This document shows, piece by piece, positions 25,495 through 34,207 of a DNA stretch of 55,341 nucleotides (position 1 is its first letter; each line of letters opens with the position of its first letter). The position numbers and the translations under genes were made by a program. The notes beneath the pieces were generated by a model. That model saw nothing but the letters and a program-made list of their open reading frames with translations, was not told where the DNA came from and searched no databases. This DNA comes from Phycisphaerales bacterium. Its GTDB lineage: Bacteria > Planctomycetota > Phycisphaerae > Tepidisphaerales > Tepidisphaeraceae. The DNA is taken from NCBI GenBank assembly GCA_020853095.1, contig JADYZN010000067.1, positions 1-55,341 on the forward strand, given 5' to 3'.

Positions 25495-25724
25495 TTGACG
25501 GCCTGTTTGCGCCTTGACATGATGAACGTCAGAATTCGACGCGGTGGGCAATCTCATCGCGGCGGAGACCTGTCTCGCAAAGGATCATAAATTCGACAAA
25601 GTATTTCTTTTTACTGATTTCGGGCCGATCGGCCGATGAGAGACACGAGAACTTACAAACCAACCACGTTGGGTGGTGTCCAGCCATATGGGCTGCGATG
25701 GCCCCGACCGGTTAGGAGGAATTC
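25495..25724 (+). promoter_or_regulatory. Promoter and about 195-base leader of the PrsW-like operon
   Basis: TTGACG (25495-25500) and CATGAT (25518-25523), spaced by 17 bases, predict a start near 25530. The leader to the ATG at 25725 has no open frame of note and several possible small hairpins (for instance around AGCCATATGGGCT near 25682). A good Shine-Dalgarno (TAGGAGG) ends 6 bases before the ATG. The leader did not match a riboswitch class I recognise. Confidence 0.4.
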
Positions 25725-26672
25725 ATGAATCGCGAACGTTGCGGCCGCTGCGGGTGTGACCTGGGCGCCGGCCGCGAGGGTGTATTTTATTGTGAAAACT
25801 GCCTGCGCACCTCGCGCAACGCGGGACACGCCGGCATGTGGTGGGCAACCATCGTCGCGTTGATCCTGATGGTGGGCGGCGGGGTGGCGATGGCCATCAT
25901 GGCGCCCAAGCTCATTATCAGCAGCGACTTACGGCTGTTGATCGGGCTGGGATTGACGCTGGTTCCCGCCTTGTTCTGGCTGATCATCTTCTATAGTGCC
26001 GACCGGCTGGAACCGGAACCCAAGGGTTACGTCTTTGGGTTGTTCATCCTTGGCATCCTTTTGGGCGGGGCGATTCAACAGCCGGTGCAGCGGGATATTT
26101 ACGAGCTTCAGCGCTGGCTGCTGCCGAGCATCGCCGGCGGCAAACTGATTCCGCTGGTGGGTGCGTTTTTGCTCAAGGGAATCGTCACCGCGGCGTTGAC
26201 GTACTTTGCCGTCCGGTTCACCGTCATGCCGACGTCCGAGTTTGACGAGCGGGTGGATGGGATCATTTATGGAACGGCGGCGGCGCTGGGGCTGGGCGTG
26301 GCCGCCAACCTGGCGTATCTCAACGAACATGGCACCATCTCGCTGGGGGTGGGGGCGTTGCAGATCATCATCACCAGCTTGGCGTATGCATCGTTCGGCG
26401 CGATCATGGGCTACTTCATCGGCCTGATCAAACCGGGCGGGGGGCCGTCGGTCCTGGCGCCGTTCGGCGTGATTGTGACCGCGATCATCCAGGGCCTGTA
26501 CGAATGGATGGTCATGCAGATGGGTTCCAACAATTTGAATTACAATCCGTGGCCTTCGCTCATCGCGACGGCGGTTTTCGCGGCCGTGGCCTATGCGATC
26601 GTCTTCATGCTGGTCGCCAGTGCCTACCGTGCCATGGTCGTCAACCCCGCAGGAAAGGAGTCGCTGGCATGA
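25725..26672 (+). CDS. PrsW-family-like membrane protein with zinc ribbon and lost protease residues
   Basis: 315 residues. A zinc ribbon (Cys6, Cys9, Cys23, Cys26) is followed by eight or so membrane helices. The PrsW-like core is recognised by DRLEPEPKG (93-101), SEFDERVDGIIYGTAAALGLG (171-191 in two blocks) and GAIMGYFIG (225-233). The three active-site motifs of PrsW (E-E-x-x-K, a Glu in the next helix, and a His) are replaced here by Leu150-Lys151, Ala194 and Tyr221. It is therefore probably not an active protease. Shine-Dalgarno TAGGAGG precedes the ATG. It overlaps the next gene by ATGA; the three-gene operon ends in a trypsin-like protease. Confidence 0.85.
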   Translation: MNRERCGRCGCDLGAGREGVFYCENCLRTSRNAGHAGMWWATIVALILMVGGGVAMAIMAPKLIISSDLRLLIGLGLTLVPALFWLIIFYSADRLEPEPKGYVFGLFILGILLGGAIQQPVQRDIYELQRWLLPSIAGGKLIPLVGAFLLKGIVTAALTYFAVRFTVMPTSEFDERVDGIIYGTAAALGLGVAANLAYLNEHGTISLGVGALQIIITSLAYASFGAIMGYFIGLIKPGGGPSVLAPFGVIVTAIIQGLYEWMVMQMGSNNLNYNPWPSLIATAVFAAVAYAIVFMLVASAYRAMVVNPAGKESLA

Positions 26673-27301
26673 GCGCCGCCAACACCGGAGTTTCCCTTTC
26701 GTTTTCCGAACAGCCGATCCCGGTTCGCCGATCGGCCGACCTGCTGGTTCTGATCATTCTCATCGCCGCCCTGGCCATTGGCTGGTGGTTGCGCGGAGAG
26801 GTTCTCAACGCCACCGACCTGGCCACGGTCGCGGAGGCCGGCGTGCAGTTGCAGGTTCCCAAGCGTTCGATCGCGCTGCCCAACAGCCGCGATTTGTGGG
26901 CGGTTGAAACCCCATCCGGCCTGCGGGTCCGCATCAACGAAATGCCCATGCCGACGCTCAAGGAAGGACAGGCCGACCCCGGCAAAACCCCGCTGCTGCT
27001 GGTCACCGACCGGGCGTTGGAAGAGGCGCGAACCGTGGACATGTTCCGCAGCGTTTCCACCGCGGTTCAAAACGTCGCCGGCGTCGCCACGGGCATTCAG
27101 GAATATCTGTACGTCGATCAGAACGCCGCGAAATTCTATTCCTCCCCCTTGCGCGTGATGCATGGATATGAAGCGCTCGTCCCGCAGGGCGACCGCGTCA
27201 TCATCGTCAGCCTTGAAGGGCCGGATGCCAAGTGGGACCAGGTGAAGGAATTCTGGCCGCGGCTGCTGAACAGTCTTAAGTTCTCTGAGGTGAAAAAATG
27301 A
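26669..27301 (+). CDS. Single-pass membrane protein of unknown function in PrsW-like operon
   Basis: 210 residues from the ATG at 26669 (overlapping the previous stop as ATGA). A membrane helix lies near 25-44 (LLVLIILIAALAIGWWL) after a short cytoplasmic part; the rest, about 165 residues, is probably outside. The outer part alternates strands and helices (LPNSRDLWAVETPSGLRV, then EEARTVDMFRSVSTAVQ) and ends with LNSLKFSEVKK. No enzyme motif recognised. Coupled on both sides by ATGA overlaps, so it should be made in step with the PrsW-like protein and the serine protease; a scaffold or substrate-adaptor role is conceivable. Confidence 0.75.
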   Translation: MSAANTGVSLSFSEQPIPVRRSADLLVLIILIAALAIGWWLRGEVLNATDLATVAEAGVQLQVPKRSIALPNSRDLWAVETPSGLRVRINEMPMPTLKEGQADPGKTPLLLVTDRALEEARTVDMFRSVSTAVQNVAGVATGIQEYLYVDQNAAKFYSSPLRVMHGYEALVPQGDRVIIVSLEGPDAKWDQVKEFWPRLLNSLKFSEVKK

Positions 27302-28923
27302 AAATGCTTCGCCATTCATGGAAAACCTGGACCCTTGTCGCCCTGCTGATGATGGGCGTTGGTCTGGGCGGCGTCGTCCGATACGTCTATGCGATGCCGG
27401 ATCAAAGCAAGCTCACCGAGCTGCTGCCGGCCAGCGTCTACATCATCTCGGTGGATGACAACGGCAAGCCGCTGGCGCGCGGGTCGGGTTCGGTCATCGA
27501 CAAAAACGGCCTGATCCTGACCAACTTTCACGTTGTCGCCAACGACGACATGACCGCTTTGACCAATGAGAAGGGGATCTGCGCCGTTCTCATCACGCGC
27601 GACCCCCGCCGGTCGGCCGTGCCCACGTATCTGGGCAAGGTCATTCGTTATGATAGCAAGGTGGACTTGGCCCTCGTGCAGGTGATCGCCGACATCAAGG
27701 GCAACCGGCTGACCAGCGCCCCGTCGCTGCCGACGATGACCGTCGGCGATTCCGACAAGCTCAGCCCGGGCGACAACCTGACCATCATCGGGTATCCCGG
27801 TCTGGGCCAGGACAGCATCACCGTCACCACCGGGCGAGTCAGCGGATATTTGTCCGAAAAGAACGGCCCGGTTGAGCTGATCAAGACCGACGCCGAGATC
27901 AATCCGGGCAACTCCGGCGGATCGGCCGTCAACGACGCCGGCGAATTGATCGGCGTGCCGACCTACACGCTCGAAGGCAAGGAACGGATCGGCAAAATCG
28001 GTTTGGTCCGGCCGATCAATCTGGCGATTCCTCTTATGAAGAACGTCAGCGGGCAGACGCCCGATGATCGTCCCCGCCGCCCATCCAAACCCAAGGACAA
28101 AGACAACAAAGGCCGCAAATCGGGCCAGACCCTCAGTTTCACCGGCTTTGCGCTTTCAGAGGAAGCCAGTGAAATGGTCAAGGAGGCCCCCAGCGGCATC
28201 CAGGCTTTGTATGGCATCGTCGAATATTCGGGCATGACCCAGCAGACGCCGTGCAAATATCTGTGGAAGCTGGATGGCGAGGTCATCCCCAACACCGAAA
28301 ACGAAAGTGATACATGGCCCTTTGATCCCGGTCAGGGCGCCGCGATGTTGTACATCTCAACGCAGGATCAGTTGCCTGATGGGACGTACACGCTGGAAAT
28401 GCAGGCCGGCAAGCAGCAGCTCAGCGCCGACATCACCGTCGGCAGCGAAGGAGGCCCGAAGCGAAAGTCGCCGCCCAAAAATGATCAGAACAATCAGGAT
28501 GATCAGGGGATGGACCAGGGCGATCAGGACAATGGAGGCCAGGAAGAAGCCGCGCCGCCGCCACCAAGGAAGAAGACTCCGCGTCAATCGCCCAGCGCCA
28601 AGTCGGTGAAACTCCGTGGAACGGTAGTCTCGGCCGACACCGGCGAACCGATCGAAGGCGCGGCCGTCATTATTCTGGCCCCGGGCATCACCTGGAAATC
28701 CGCCGACTTGAACAACCGCGAACACGTTTTTGACGTGGCCCGCAGCGATGCGGATGGCGTCTTTGAAACCAATCGCGGCTTGAGCATGAATGGCGATTAC
28801 AGCATTGGATTTGCCGCGCAAGGCTACCAGGCCAACGGCGGCGACCACTTCAAGCCCCAGAAGTATTATCAAGGCGGCAACTTCATCGACCTTGGACAGG
28901 TCGGCCTGAAATCCGCCGAATGA
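27298..28923 (+). CDS. Trypsin-like serine protease with C-terminal carboxypeptidase-regulatory-like domain
   Basis: 541 residues. An N-terminal signal anchor (WTLVALLMMGVGLGGVVRYV) is followed by a HtrA-like protease domain: His78 in LTNFHVV, Asp123 in DSKVDLALV, Ser206 in NPGNSGGSAV. No PDZ is evident; instead a linker of acidic and Gln/Asp-rich residues (about 380-430) leads to a CarboxypepD_reg-like domain (LRGTVVSADTGEPIEGAAV, about 443-461) and a C-terminal beta module. Predicted periplasmic and cell-envelope-associated. Third gene of the ATGA-linked operon, after two membrane proteins. An oxyanion loop is intact, so it is likely active. Confidence 0.9.
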   Translation: MKMLRHSWKTWTLVALLMMGVGLGGVVRYVYAMPDQSKLTELLPASVYIISVDDNGKPLARGSGSVIDKNGLILTNFHVVANDDMTALTNEKGICAVLITRDPRRSAVPTYLGKVIRYDSKVDLALVQVIADIKGNRLTSAPSLPTMTVGDSDKLSPGDNLTIIGYPGLGQDSITVTTGRVSGYLSEKNGPVELIKTDAEINPGNSGGSAVNDAGELIGVPTYTLEGKERIGKIGLVRPINLAIPLMKNVSGQTPDDRPRRPSKPKDKDNKGRKSGQTLSFTGFALSEEASEMVKEAPSGIQALYGIVEYSGMTQQTPCKYLWKLDGEVIPNTENESDTWPFDPGQGAAMLYISTQDQLPDGTYTLEMQAGKQQLSADITVGSEGGPKRKSPPKNDQNNQDDQGMDQGDQDNGGQEEAAPPPPRKKTPRQSPSAKSVKLRGTVVSADTGEPIEGAAVIILAPGITWKSADLNNREHVFDVARSDADGVFETNRGLSMNGDYSIGFAAQGYQANGGDHFKPQKYYQGGNFIDLGQVGLKSAE

Positions 28924-28937
28924 TCCCGATCATGCAG

Positions 28938-28974
28938 GCCCCTCTCCTCTGATCGCGGGGGAGAGGGGCTTTCT
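28938..28974. terminator. Shared terminator between convergent genes
   Basis: A 10-base-pair stem, GCCCCTCTCC (28938-28947) with GGAGAGGGGC (28960-28969), and T-rich sequence on the plus side. It lies between the protease operon and the minus-strand run that ends at 28995, and the stem can serve both directions. Confidence 0.7.
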
Positions 28975-28994
28975 GATTGCCGGGGGTCGAATGA

Positions 28995-29444
28995 TCAATC
29001 CTCCACGCCGGATTGCGCCGGCGTCGATGCCGGCCGGGTGGATGGATATATCCTCCATAAATCCAACGTCAGCACCTGCCGGGTGGGAATGGTGAAATCC
29101 TGCTGCGCGAAGGATTGTCCATCGCGGATCAGGCTCAGCGTATAATTGCCCGCCGCCACGTGAAACCGCAGGATGTACTTTTCCTTTGGATCAAACGTTG
29201 CCCGAACCGGCTGGGCCAAACCCACCCCGCTGACCTGCGCCACCACCCCTTCCAGGGCGTCGCTGCCGTTGAGGATGATCAGTGAAGAAGGCTCGCGGTC
29301 GATGATCCAGCGATAGCAGAGGATCGACACCGCCAGGATGAACAGCACCGCCGTCAGCATCAACGCGGTACTGACCCATATGCTGCGCGCCGGCCGGTTT
29401 GCATTCGGATTCGGCGTCATTCCCCCATCGGTTCCGGTGCTCAT
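28995..29444 (-). CDS. Small membrane-anchored protein
   Basis: 149 residues. After about 20 polar residues a membrane helix (ALMLTAVLFILAVSILCY, about 27-44) leads to a C-terminal exported beta-rich domain (SSLIILNGSDALEGVVAQVSG, then KEKYILRFHVAAGNYTLSLI) that looks like a small PEGA-like domain. No catalytic motif. The ATG has GGGGAG 6 bases upstream. It lies 22 bases after ettA in the same direction, and ends before the shared terminator. Confidence 0.75.
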   Translation of the reverse strand: MSTGTDGGMTPNPNANRPARSIWVSTALMLTAVLFILAVSILCYRWIIDREPSSLIILNGSDALEGVVAQVSGVGLAQPVRATFDPKEKYILRFHVAAGNYTLSLIRDGQSFAQQDFTIPTRQVLTLDLWRIYPSTRPASTPAQSGVED

Positions 29445-29466
29445 GAGCGCTCCCCTGAGCGATTGC

Positions 29467-31152
29467 TCAGCTCTTGGTCAGTTTCCGATACTTGATCCGG
29501 TGCGGCCGATCGGCTTCGGTTCCCAGCCGCTTGTGACGGTCGATTTCATAGTCCGAATAGTTGCCGTCAAACCACACCACCTCGCTGTCGCCTTCAAACG
29601 CCAGGATGTGGGTGGCGATGCGGTCCAGAAACCACCGGTCGTGGCTGATCACCACCGCGCAACCGGCGAAATTCGTCAGCGCTTCCTCCAGCGCCCGCAT
29701 CGTGTTCACGTCCAGGTCGTTGGTCGGTTCATCCAACAGGATAACGTTTGCACCCTCTTTTAGCATCCGGGCCAGGTGAACGCGATTTCGTTCGCCGCCG
29801 GAGAGCAGACCCACGTTTTTCTGCTGATCCTGCCCGGTGAACCCGAACCGCGCCACGTAGGCTCGCGAATTGACCTGAAAACTTCCCAGCCGGACGTTTT
29901 CCTGGCCATCGGAGATCACTTCCCAGATCGTTTTGTCGGCCGACAGCACGTCGCGCGACTGCTCGACGTAGGCGAGTTTGACACTGTCGGCGATTCGGAT
30001 TGATCCGCCGTCGGGGGTTTCCTGTCCGGTGATCATGCGGAACAACGTCGTCTTGCCGCTGCCGTTGGGGCCGATGACCCCCACGATCCCGCCGGGGGGC
30101 AGGGAAAACGACAGGCCATTGATTAACAGCTTGTCGCCAAAGGACTTGGTGAGGTTTTCGGCGTCGATGACGCGCTGGCCCAGACGTGGGCCGGGCGGGA
30201 TGTAGATTTCGATTTCCTGCTCTTTTTTCTTCGCATCCTCCGCCAGCATCGCCTCGTAGGCCGCCAGTCGGGCTTTGGATTTGGCCTGTCGGGCGCGGGG
30301 GGATTGCCGCACCCATTCCAATTCGCGCGCCAAAGCCTTCTGGCGGGCGCTTTCCTGTTTTTCTTCAACCGACAGGCGGGCTTTTTTCTGTTCCAACCAG
30401 GAGGAATAGTTTCCCTTCCATGGGATTCCCTCGCCCCGGTCCAGCTCCAGGATCCAGCCGGCCACGTTGTCCAGAAAATAGCGATCGTGCGTGACCGCGA
30501 TCACCGTGCCTTCGTAGCGCTGCAGGTGTTGTTCCAGCCAGCCGACGCTCTCGGCGTCGAGGTGGTTGGTCGGCTCGTCAAGGATCAGGATGTCCGGTTT
30601 TTGCAGCAGCAACCGGCACAGCGCCACCCGGCGTTTTTCGCCGCCGCTCAGGTTGGCCACCGATGCCTCGGCCGGCGGACAGCGCAGCGCATCCATCGCC
30701 ATGTCGAGTTGCGCATCCAGGTCCCAGGCGCCGGCCGCATCCAGCTTTTCCTGCACCTCTCCCTGACGTTCCAGCAGTTTGGCCATCCGATCATCGTCCA
30801 TCGGCTGGGCGAACTGCTCGTTGATCCGTTCAAATTCAGCCAGCAGTGCCACCGTCGCCGCCGCCCCTTCTTCGACGACCTGTCGGACGGTTTTTTGCGG
30901 GTCAAGGCGGGGTTCCTGTTCAAGATGTCCCACCGTGTAGCCGGGTTGCAGGACCACCTGGCCGTCGAAATTTTTGTCCACGCCGGCGAGGATTTTCAGC
31001 AGCGAGCTTTTGCCCGATCCGTTCAACCCCAGCACGCCGATTTTCGCGCCGTAAAAATAGGAGAGGTAAATGTTGTTGAGGACCACCTTCTTCTCGAAGC
31101 GTTTGGTCACGCCAACCATCGAATAGATGACTTTGTTCGGCTCGTTGCTCAT
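29467..31152 (-). CDS. ettA: Energy-dependent translational throttle-type ABC-F ATPase
   Basis: 561 residues from the ATG at 31152 (a start at 31173 would add seven). Two ABC domains: Walker A GLNGSGKSS and signature LSGGEKRRVALCRLLLQ with DEPTNHLD in the first, GPNGSGKTT and LSGGERNRVHLAR with DEPTNDLD in the second, joined by a charged linker with basic helix (EKQESARQKALARELEWVR). No membrane helices. EttA-type ABC-F proteins bind the ribosomal E site and gate translation by ATP. Opening motif MVGVTKRFEKKVVLNNI is EttA-like. The last residues (RLGTEADRPHRIKYRKL) are typical. TAGAGT lies 10 bases upstream of the ATG. Confidence 0.95.
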   Translation of the reverse strand: MSNEPNKVIYSMVGVTKRFEKKVVLNNIYLSYFYGAKIGVLGLNGSGKSSLLKILAGVDKNFDGQVVLQPGYTVGHLEQEPRLDPQKTVRQVVEEGAAATVALLAEFERINEQFAQPMDDDRMAKLLERQGEVQEKLDAAGAWDLDAQLDMAMDALRCPPAEASVANLSGGEKRRVALCRLLLQKPDILILDEPTNHLDAESVGWLEQHLQRYEGTVIAVTHDRYFLDNVAGWILELDRGEGIPWKGNYSSWLEQKKARLSVEEKQESARQKALARELEWVRQSPRARQAKSKARLAAYEAMLAEDAKKKEQEIEIYIPPGPRLGQRVIDAENLTKSFGDKLLINGLSFSLPPGGIVGVIGPNGSGKTTLFRMITGQETPDGGSIRIADSVKLAYVEQSRDVLSADKTIWEVISDGQENVRLGSFQVNSRAYVARFGFTGQDQQKNVGLLSGGERNRVHLARMLKEGANVILLDEPTNDLDVNTMRALEEALTNFAGCAVVISHDRWFLDRIATHILAFEGDSEVVWFDGNYSDYEIDRHKRLGTEADRPHRIKYRKLTKS

Positions 31153-31194
31153 GGAGGGGCATACTCTACTCAAACCCGCCGCCGACGGCCATGG

Positions 31195-31905
31195 TCAGGG
31201 GAGGGTCGATGGGGTGTCGCGCGGTTCCAGCGCCACCGTGTCATCATCCCGCAGCCACCCATCAATTGTGCGGTGGCGCGAATCATCCTCCTGATATTCG
31301 ATGATGAAATGGGATGGGTTGTCCGGATCGTTCTGGCCGGCGAACAGCCGCAGGGCGCTTTGCGACGAGACGATCACCCGCCCCAATACAAGCCCCGATC
31401 CGGCCGACAGGTCTTTTGGGGGGGACAAATATCCCGGTTCGATCACCCGCACCGAAAAATCCAGTGCCCGCGCAGCGCCGATGGACCGCACCGTCAGCAG
31501 TTCCACCGCCACCAGCCGATTTCGGCCATCGGGCGTCTGGCGTTGATGAAGATACAGCGTGGGATTGGGCGCAACGCCCGGCGGGGCCAGCAAGGCGTTG
31601 AAGTCGGCCCAGTCGGGGTCAAAATAATAGGCTGCGCCGGCCGGCGATGAGAGGTATTGAAGCCGATCCACCAGCCGCCGCGCCCCATCGGGCCTCTCTT
31701 CATACACCGCCTGATCGGCCGCCTGGAGGTGGTTCTGGCATTGATGCTGGTAATAGACCAGTTGGGCCTGCCGCCAGATCTCCTCCCCGCGAAAATACAA
31801 CGCCACCACGACCAGAAAGATCCCGCCCAGCAGCAGATGCCGGGTCAAAGGGCGCCGTTTCGAGACGTTTGGCGGGGGCGAATACTGAAGGGATGGACCT
31901 TCCAT
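31195..31905 (-). CDS. Membrane-anchored protein of unknown function
   Basis: 236 residues from the ATG at 31905 (a longer frame to 31950 is possible). A short basic N-terminus and one membrane helix (HLLLGGIFLVVVALYF, near 23-38) are followed by a soluble domain of about 190 residues with LYLHQRQTPDGRNRLVAVEL and FSVRVIEPGYLSPP, which look like a compact mixed fold. No motif recognised. It sits between ettA and the 72-residue gene, in a minus-strand run that may be partly under the upstream riboswitch. Confidence 0.7.
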   Translation of the reverse strand: MEGPSLQYSPPPNVSKRRPLTRHLLLGGIFLVVVALYFRGEEIWRQAQLVYYQHQCQNHLQAADQAVYEERPDGARRLVDRLQYLSSPAGAAYYFDPDWADFNALLAPPGVAPNPTLYLHQRQTPDGRNRLVAVELLTVRSIGAARALDFSVRVIEPGYLSPPKDLSAGSGLVLGRVIVSSQSALRLFAGQNDPDNPSHFIIEYQEDDSRHRTIDGWLRDDDTVALEPRDTPSTLP

Positions 31906-31996
31906 GGCAACACCATGGTGATAGCACAAATAAAAGTGCTTGAACACCATCGGTATCGTGCCGGCGCATGCCCTAGGCTCTGTCTAAAAACCTCGC

Positions 31997-32021
31997 GGCG
32001 TCGCGGAGCGACGCCCTCCAG
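31997..32021 (+). repeat. Dispersed hairpin repeat, CTCCAG-tailed, copy 2
   Basis: Identical over 25 bases to the copy at 25435-25459: stem GGCGTCGC with GCGACGCC around GGA, then CTCCAG. It lies immediately downstream of the 72-residue gene in the gap before the membrane protein gene (minus strand). Confidence 0.9.
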
Positions 32022-32029
32022 ATTCACGG

Positions 32030-32248
32030 TCAGTCGTCGCCGCCGTAGGCGCTTTCCATGGCGAGGACTTCTCCCAGGGTCTGTTCCAGGCGGCGTTCGG
32101 CGTTGCGGATGTCGATCGACGCGACGCCGCTGCGGCGGTGGGCCAGCAGGCGGTCCAGCCCGCCGGGACGAACCAGCACATCCTGCAACTTGGCGTCGAT
32201 CAGATTTTCGATCGCTTTGCGGAGGATTTCAGCCTGCGTGTTCACCAT
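32030..32248 (-). CDS. 72-residue protein of unknown function behind a c-di-AMP riboswitch
   Basis: 72 residues from the ATG at 32248, which has AAAGGA about 6-11 bases upstream. The sequence is helical and charged (TQAEILRKAIENLIDAKLQ, then DIRNAERRLEQTLGEVLAM) with a Pro-Gly turn in the middle; no signal peptide or Cys. No family was recognised. A longer frame to 32356 lies at the end of the riboswitch, with AAAGGA 10 bases before its ATG, so a 108-residue form is possible. The c-di-AMP aptamer lies just upstream in the same direction, so this is its first gene. Confidence 0.65.
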   Translation of the reverse strand: MVNTQAEILRKAIENLIDAKLQDVLVRPGGLDRLLAHRRSGVASIDIRNAERRLEQTLGEVLAMESAYGGDD

Positions 32249-32371
32249 GGCGATTCCTTTCGCGCCCGGCAGGACGCTTTGTGTCTTCCGCGTTGGCGCA
32301 ATCGCACCCCGGCGGAACGACAAACCCAAAAACAACTCAGGATCGGAACGCCTCATGGCGCATTGATCCTT

Positions 32372-32552
32372 TCACGTGCCGACGGAGTTAGCTGACGGGC
32401 TAGGACTTGAAAGTGTCCCTCGGCCTCCGGCCGATGCGCCCCTGTCGCCTTGTCCGAATACCCACACGGGCTTCGGTTTGGCGACGATGCGAAGTTGATC
32501 TTCGCACGGGTCCTCCGCGTTTCCGGAATGGCTCCGGAACCTTAGGCGGTCA
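32372..32552 (-). promoter_or_regulatory. c-di-AMP riboswitch (ydaO-yuaA class)
   Basis: Read on the minus strand, this region carries the conserved blocks of the ydaO-yuaA aptamer in order: GCC-UAA at the 5' end (32547 downward), GCGGAGGACCCGUGC (32518-32504), GGGGCGCAUC followed by a GGCC hairpin (32442-32420), GGGACACUUUCAAGUCC, and the highly conserved 3' block CCCGUCAGCUAACUCCG (32399-32383) with the closing GGC (32380-32378). A 40-base extra stem lies between the second and third blocks. Compared from memory with the T. tengcongensis aptamer used for structures, the match is close at each block. Binding c-di-AMP usually lowers downstream expression. No clear terminator stem follows. Confidence 0.88.
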
Positions 32553-32638
32553 AAAGCAACCGGAAATTGTAGGGTCGTTGCCGCGTCTGTCAACACAAAT
32601 GGTCGTAATTTTTTCACCCCACAATGCCGGCCATCGGT

Positions 32639-34207
32639 TCAGTGCATCGTCTTGGCGGGATTGGCGCGGAGCGTGCCACTGCGCGGCAGCATGAAAATCA
32701 GCGGGATCGTGATGATGAAGAGGATGCCCAGCGCGAAGGCGGCGCCGTTGTATGCCATCATCGTGGCGTGCTGGTTGATCATGCGATTGAGCAAGGCCAG
32801 CGCGGCCTGGCCCGCCTGCAGGGCGCTCATGCCCTGATGCTCGAACATCCGCGTCGCGCCGGCGATAAAGTCATTGAAGGCCGGGTTGTACTGGCTGGCA
32901 TGGGCCGCCAGCGCCGAACGGTGAACCTGCACGCCGCGCGCCACCAGCGTCGCCATCAGGGCATAGCCGACGTTGCCGCCGATGCGCCGGGCCAGCGTAT
33001 AAAGGCTCGACGCCTCGGTCATGTCGTGGCGGCCGATGGTGCTGAGCGACACCGTGCTGATGGTCACAAACATGAACGGCATGCCGATGCCCATGATGAT
33101 CAGCAGCGGCACGAGGTTCCAGAAACCCACCTGCAACGACAGATGTGCCAGGTCCCAATAGGACCAGAGGACCAGCGAAAACCCGAACAGGATCAGCACC
33201 TTGGCGTTGACGTGGCGATACAAAAGGCCCGCCACCGGCATCGCCGCCAGCAGCGCGAAAGCCCGGGGAGAGAGGATCAACCCGGATTCAAACGCATCGT
33301 ACCCCAGCAAATCCTGCGTGAATTGCGGCAGGATGAACGTCGTGCCGAACAGGCCGATGCTCAGGATGATCCCCATGCAGCAGCCGAGGCTCAACGGCGT
33401 ATTTTTCAACAATCGAAGGTTGATGATCGGATGCCGCGCCTTGAGTTCCCAGACGACCAGCGCCGCCACCGCCGCCACGGTCAGGATTGTGGCCCAGATG
33501 ATGAAGCTGGAATTGAACCAGTCTTTTTCCTGCCCCCGTTCCATGACGACCTGCAGGCCGGTCAATGCGACCGCCAGCAGGCCGATGCCCCCCCAGTCGA
33601 TCGATTTGACCCCCCGTCGCAGATAGGGTGGATCGCGAAGGAATATCGCCGTCATCGCCATGCCGGCGAGGCTGACCGGCACGTTGATGAAAAAGATCGC
33701 CGACCAGCCGTAATGATCCGTCAACCAGCCGCCCAGGATCGGCCCGGTCGCCGGGGCCAGCACCACCCCCATGCCGTAGAGCGCCATGGCGATTCCCTGT
33801 TGTTCGTGAGGGAACACCTCGCGCATGATGGCCTGGGAGATGGGGATCAAACTCCCGCCGCCGATCCCCTGGATGGCCCGATAAATCATCATTTGCGTAA
33901 ACGTGTGGGCCGTGCCGCAGAGGATTGATCCAATCGTAAATAGTGCGAATGACAGGAGATACAGCCGTTTTCGCCCCAGCAGCGTGCTCCACCAGCCGGC
34001 CATGGAGACCATGATGATCTCGGCGATGGAATAGCTGGTGGCGACCCAGGTGATGGCCGAGAGGCTCTGGCCGAACGTCCCCATCATGTGCGGCAACGCC
34101 ACGTTGACAACCGAGATGTCCATGACCGCCATGAACGCGCCGAACATCACCGTGCCGGCGATGATCCATTTGTTGGCGGCCGGTTGATCGGGGGTGGAGG
34201 GAGCCAT
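32639..34207 (-). CDS. DHA2-family (EmrB/QacA-like) multidrug exporter, MFS
   Basis: 522 residues from the ATG at 34207, which has AAGGG upstream; a start at 34225 would add six. Fourteen membrane helices are visible, consistent with DHA2. Motifs: VMDISVVNVALPHM (TM1, D1 motif), GWWSTLLGRKRLYLL (motif A), YRAIQGIGGGSLIPISQAI (motif B) and PATGPILGGWLTD (motif C, antiporter). It is an inner-membrane proton-driven drug exporter; the partner adaptor EmrA-like protein is absent here. Located upstream of the riboswitch on the same strand. Confidence 0.95.
   Translation of the reverse strand: MAPSTPDQPAANKWIIAGTVMFGAFMAVMDISVVNVALPHMMGTFGQSLSAITWVATSYSIAEIIMVSMAGWWSTLLGRKRLYLLSFALFTIGSILCGTAHTFTQMMIYRAIQGIGGGSLIPISQAIMREVFPHEQQGIAMALYGMGVVLAPATGPILGGWLTDHYGWSAIFFINVPVSLAGMAMTAIFLRDPPYLRRGVKSIDWGGIGLLAVALTGLQVVMERGQEKDWFNSSFIIWATILTVAAVAALVVWELKARHPIINLRLLKNTPLSLGCCMGIILSIGLFGTTFILPQFTQDLLGYDAFESGLILSPRAFALLAAMPVAGLLYRHVNAKVLILFGFSLVLWSYWDLAHLSLQVGFWNLVPLLIIMGIGMPFMFVTISTVSLSTIGRHDMTEASSLYTLARRIGGNVGYALMATLVARGVQVHRSALAAHASQYNPAFNDFIAGATRMFEHQGMSALQAGQAALALLNRMINQHATMMAYNGAAFALGILFIITIPLIFMLPRSGTLRANPAKTMH

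Noticed and set aside
31960-31995. Possible insertion-sequence end (GGCTCTGTCTAAAAAC)
   Set aside because: Only a weak resemblance to IS ends, no partner inverted repeat or transposase nearby.
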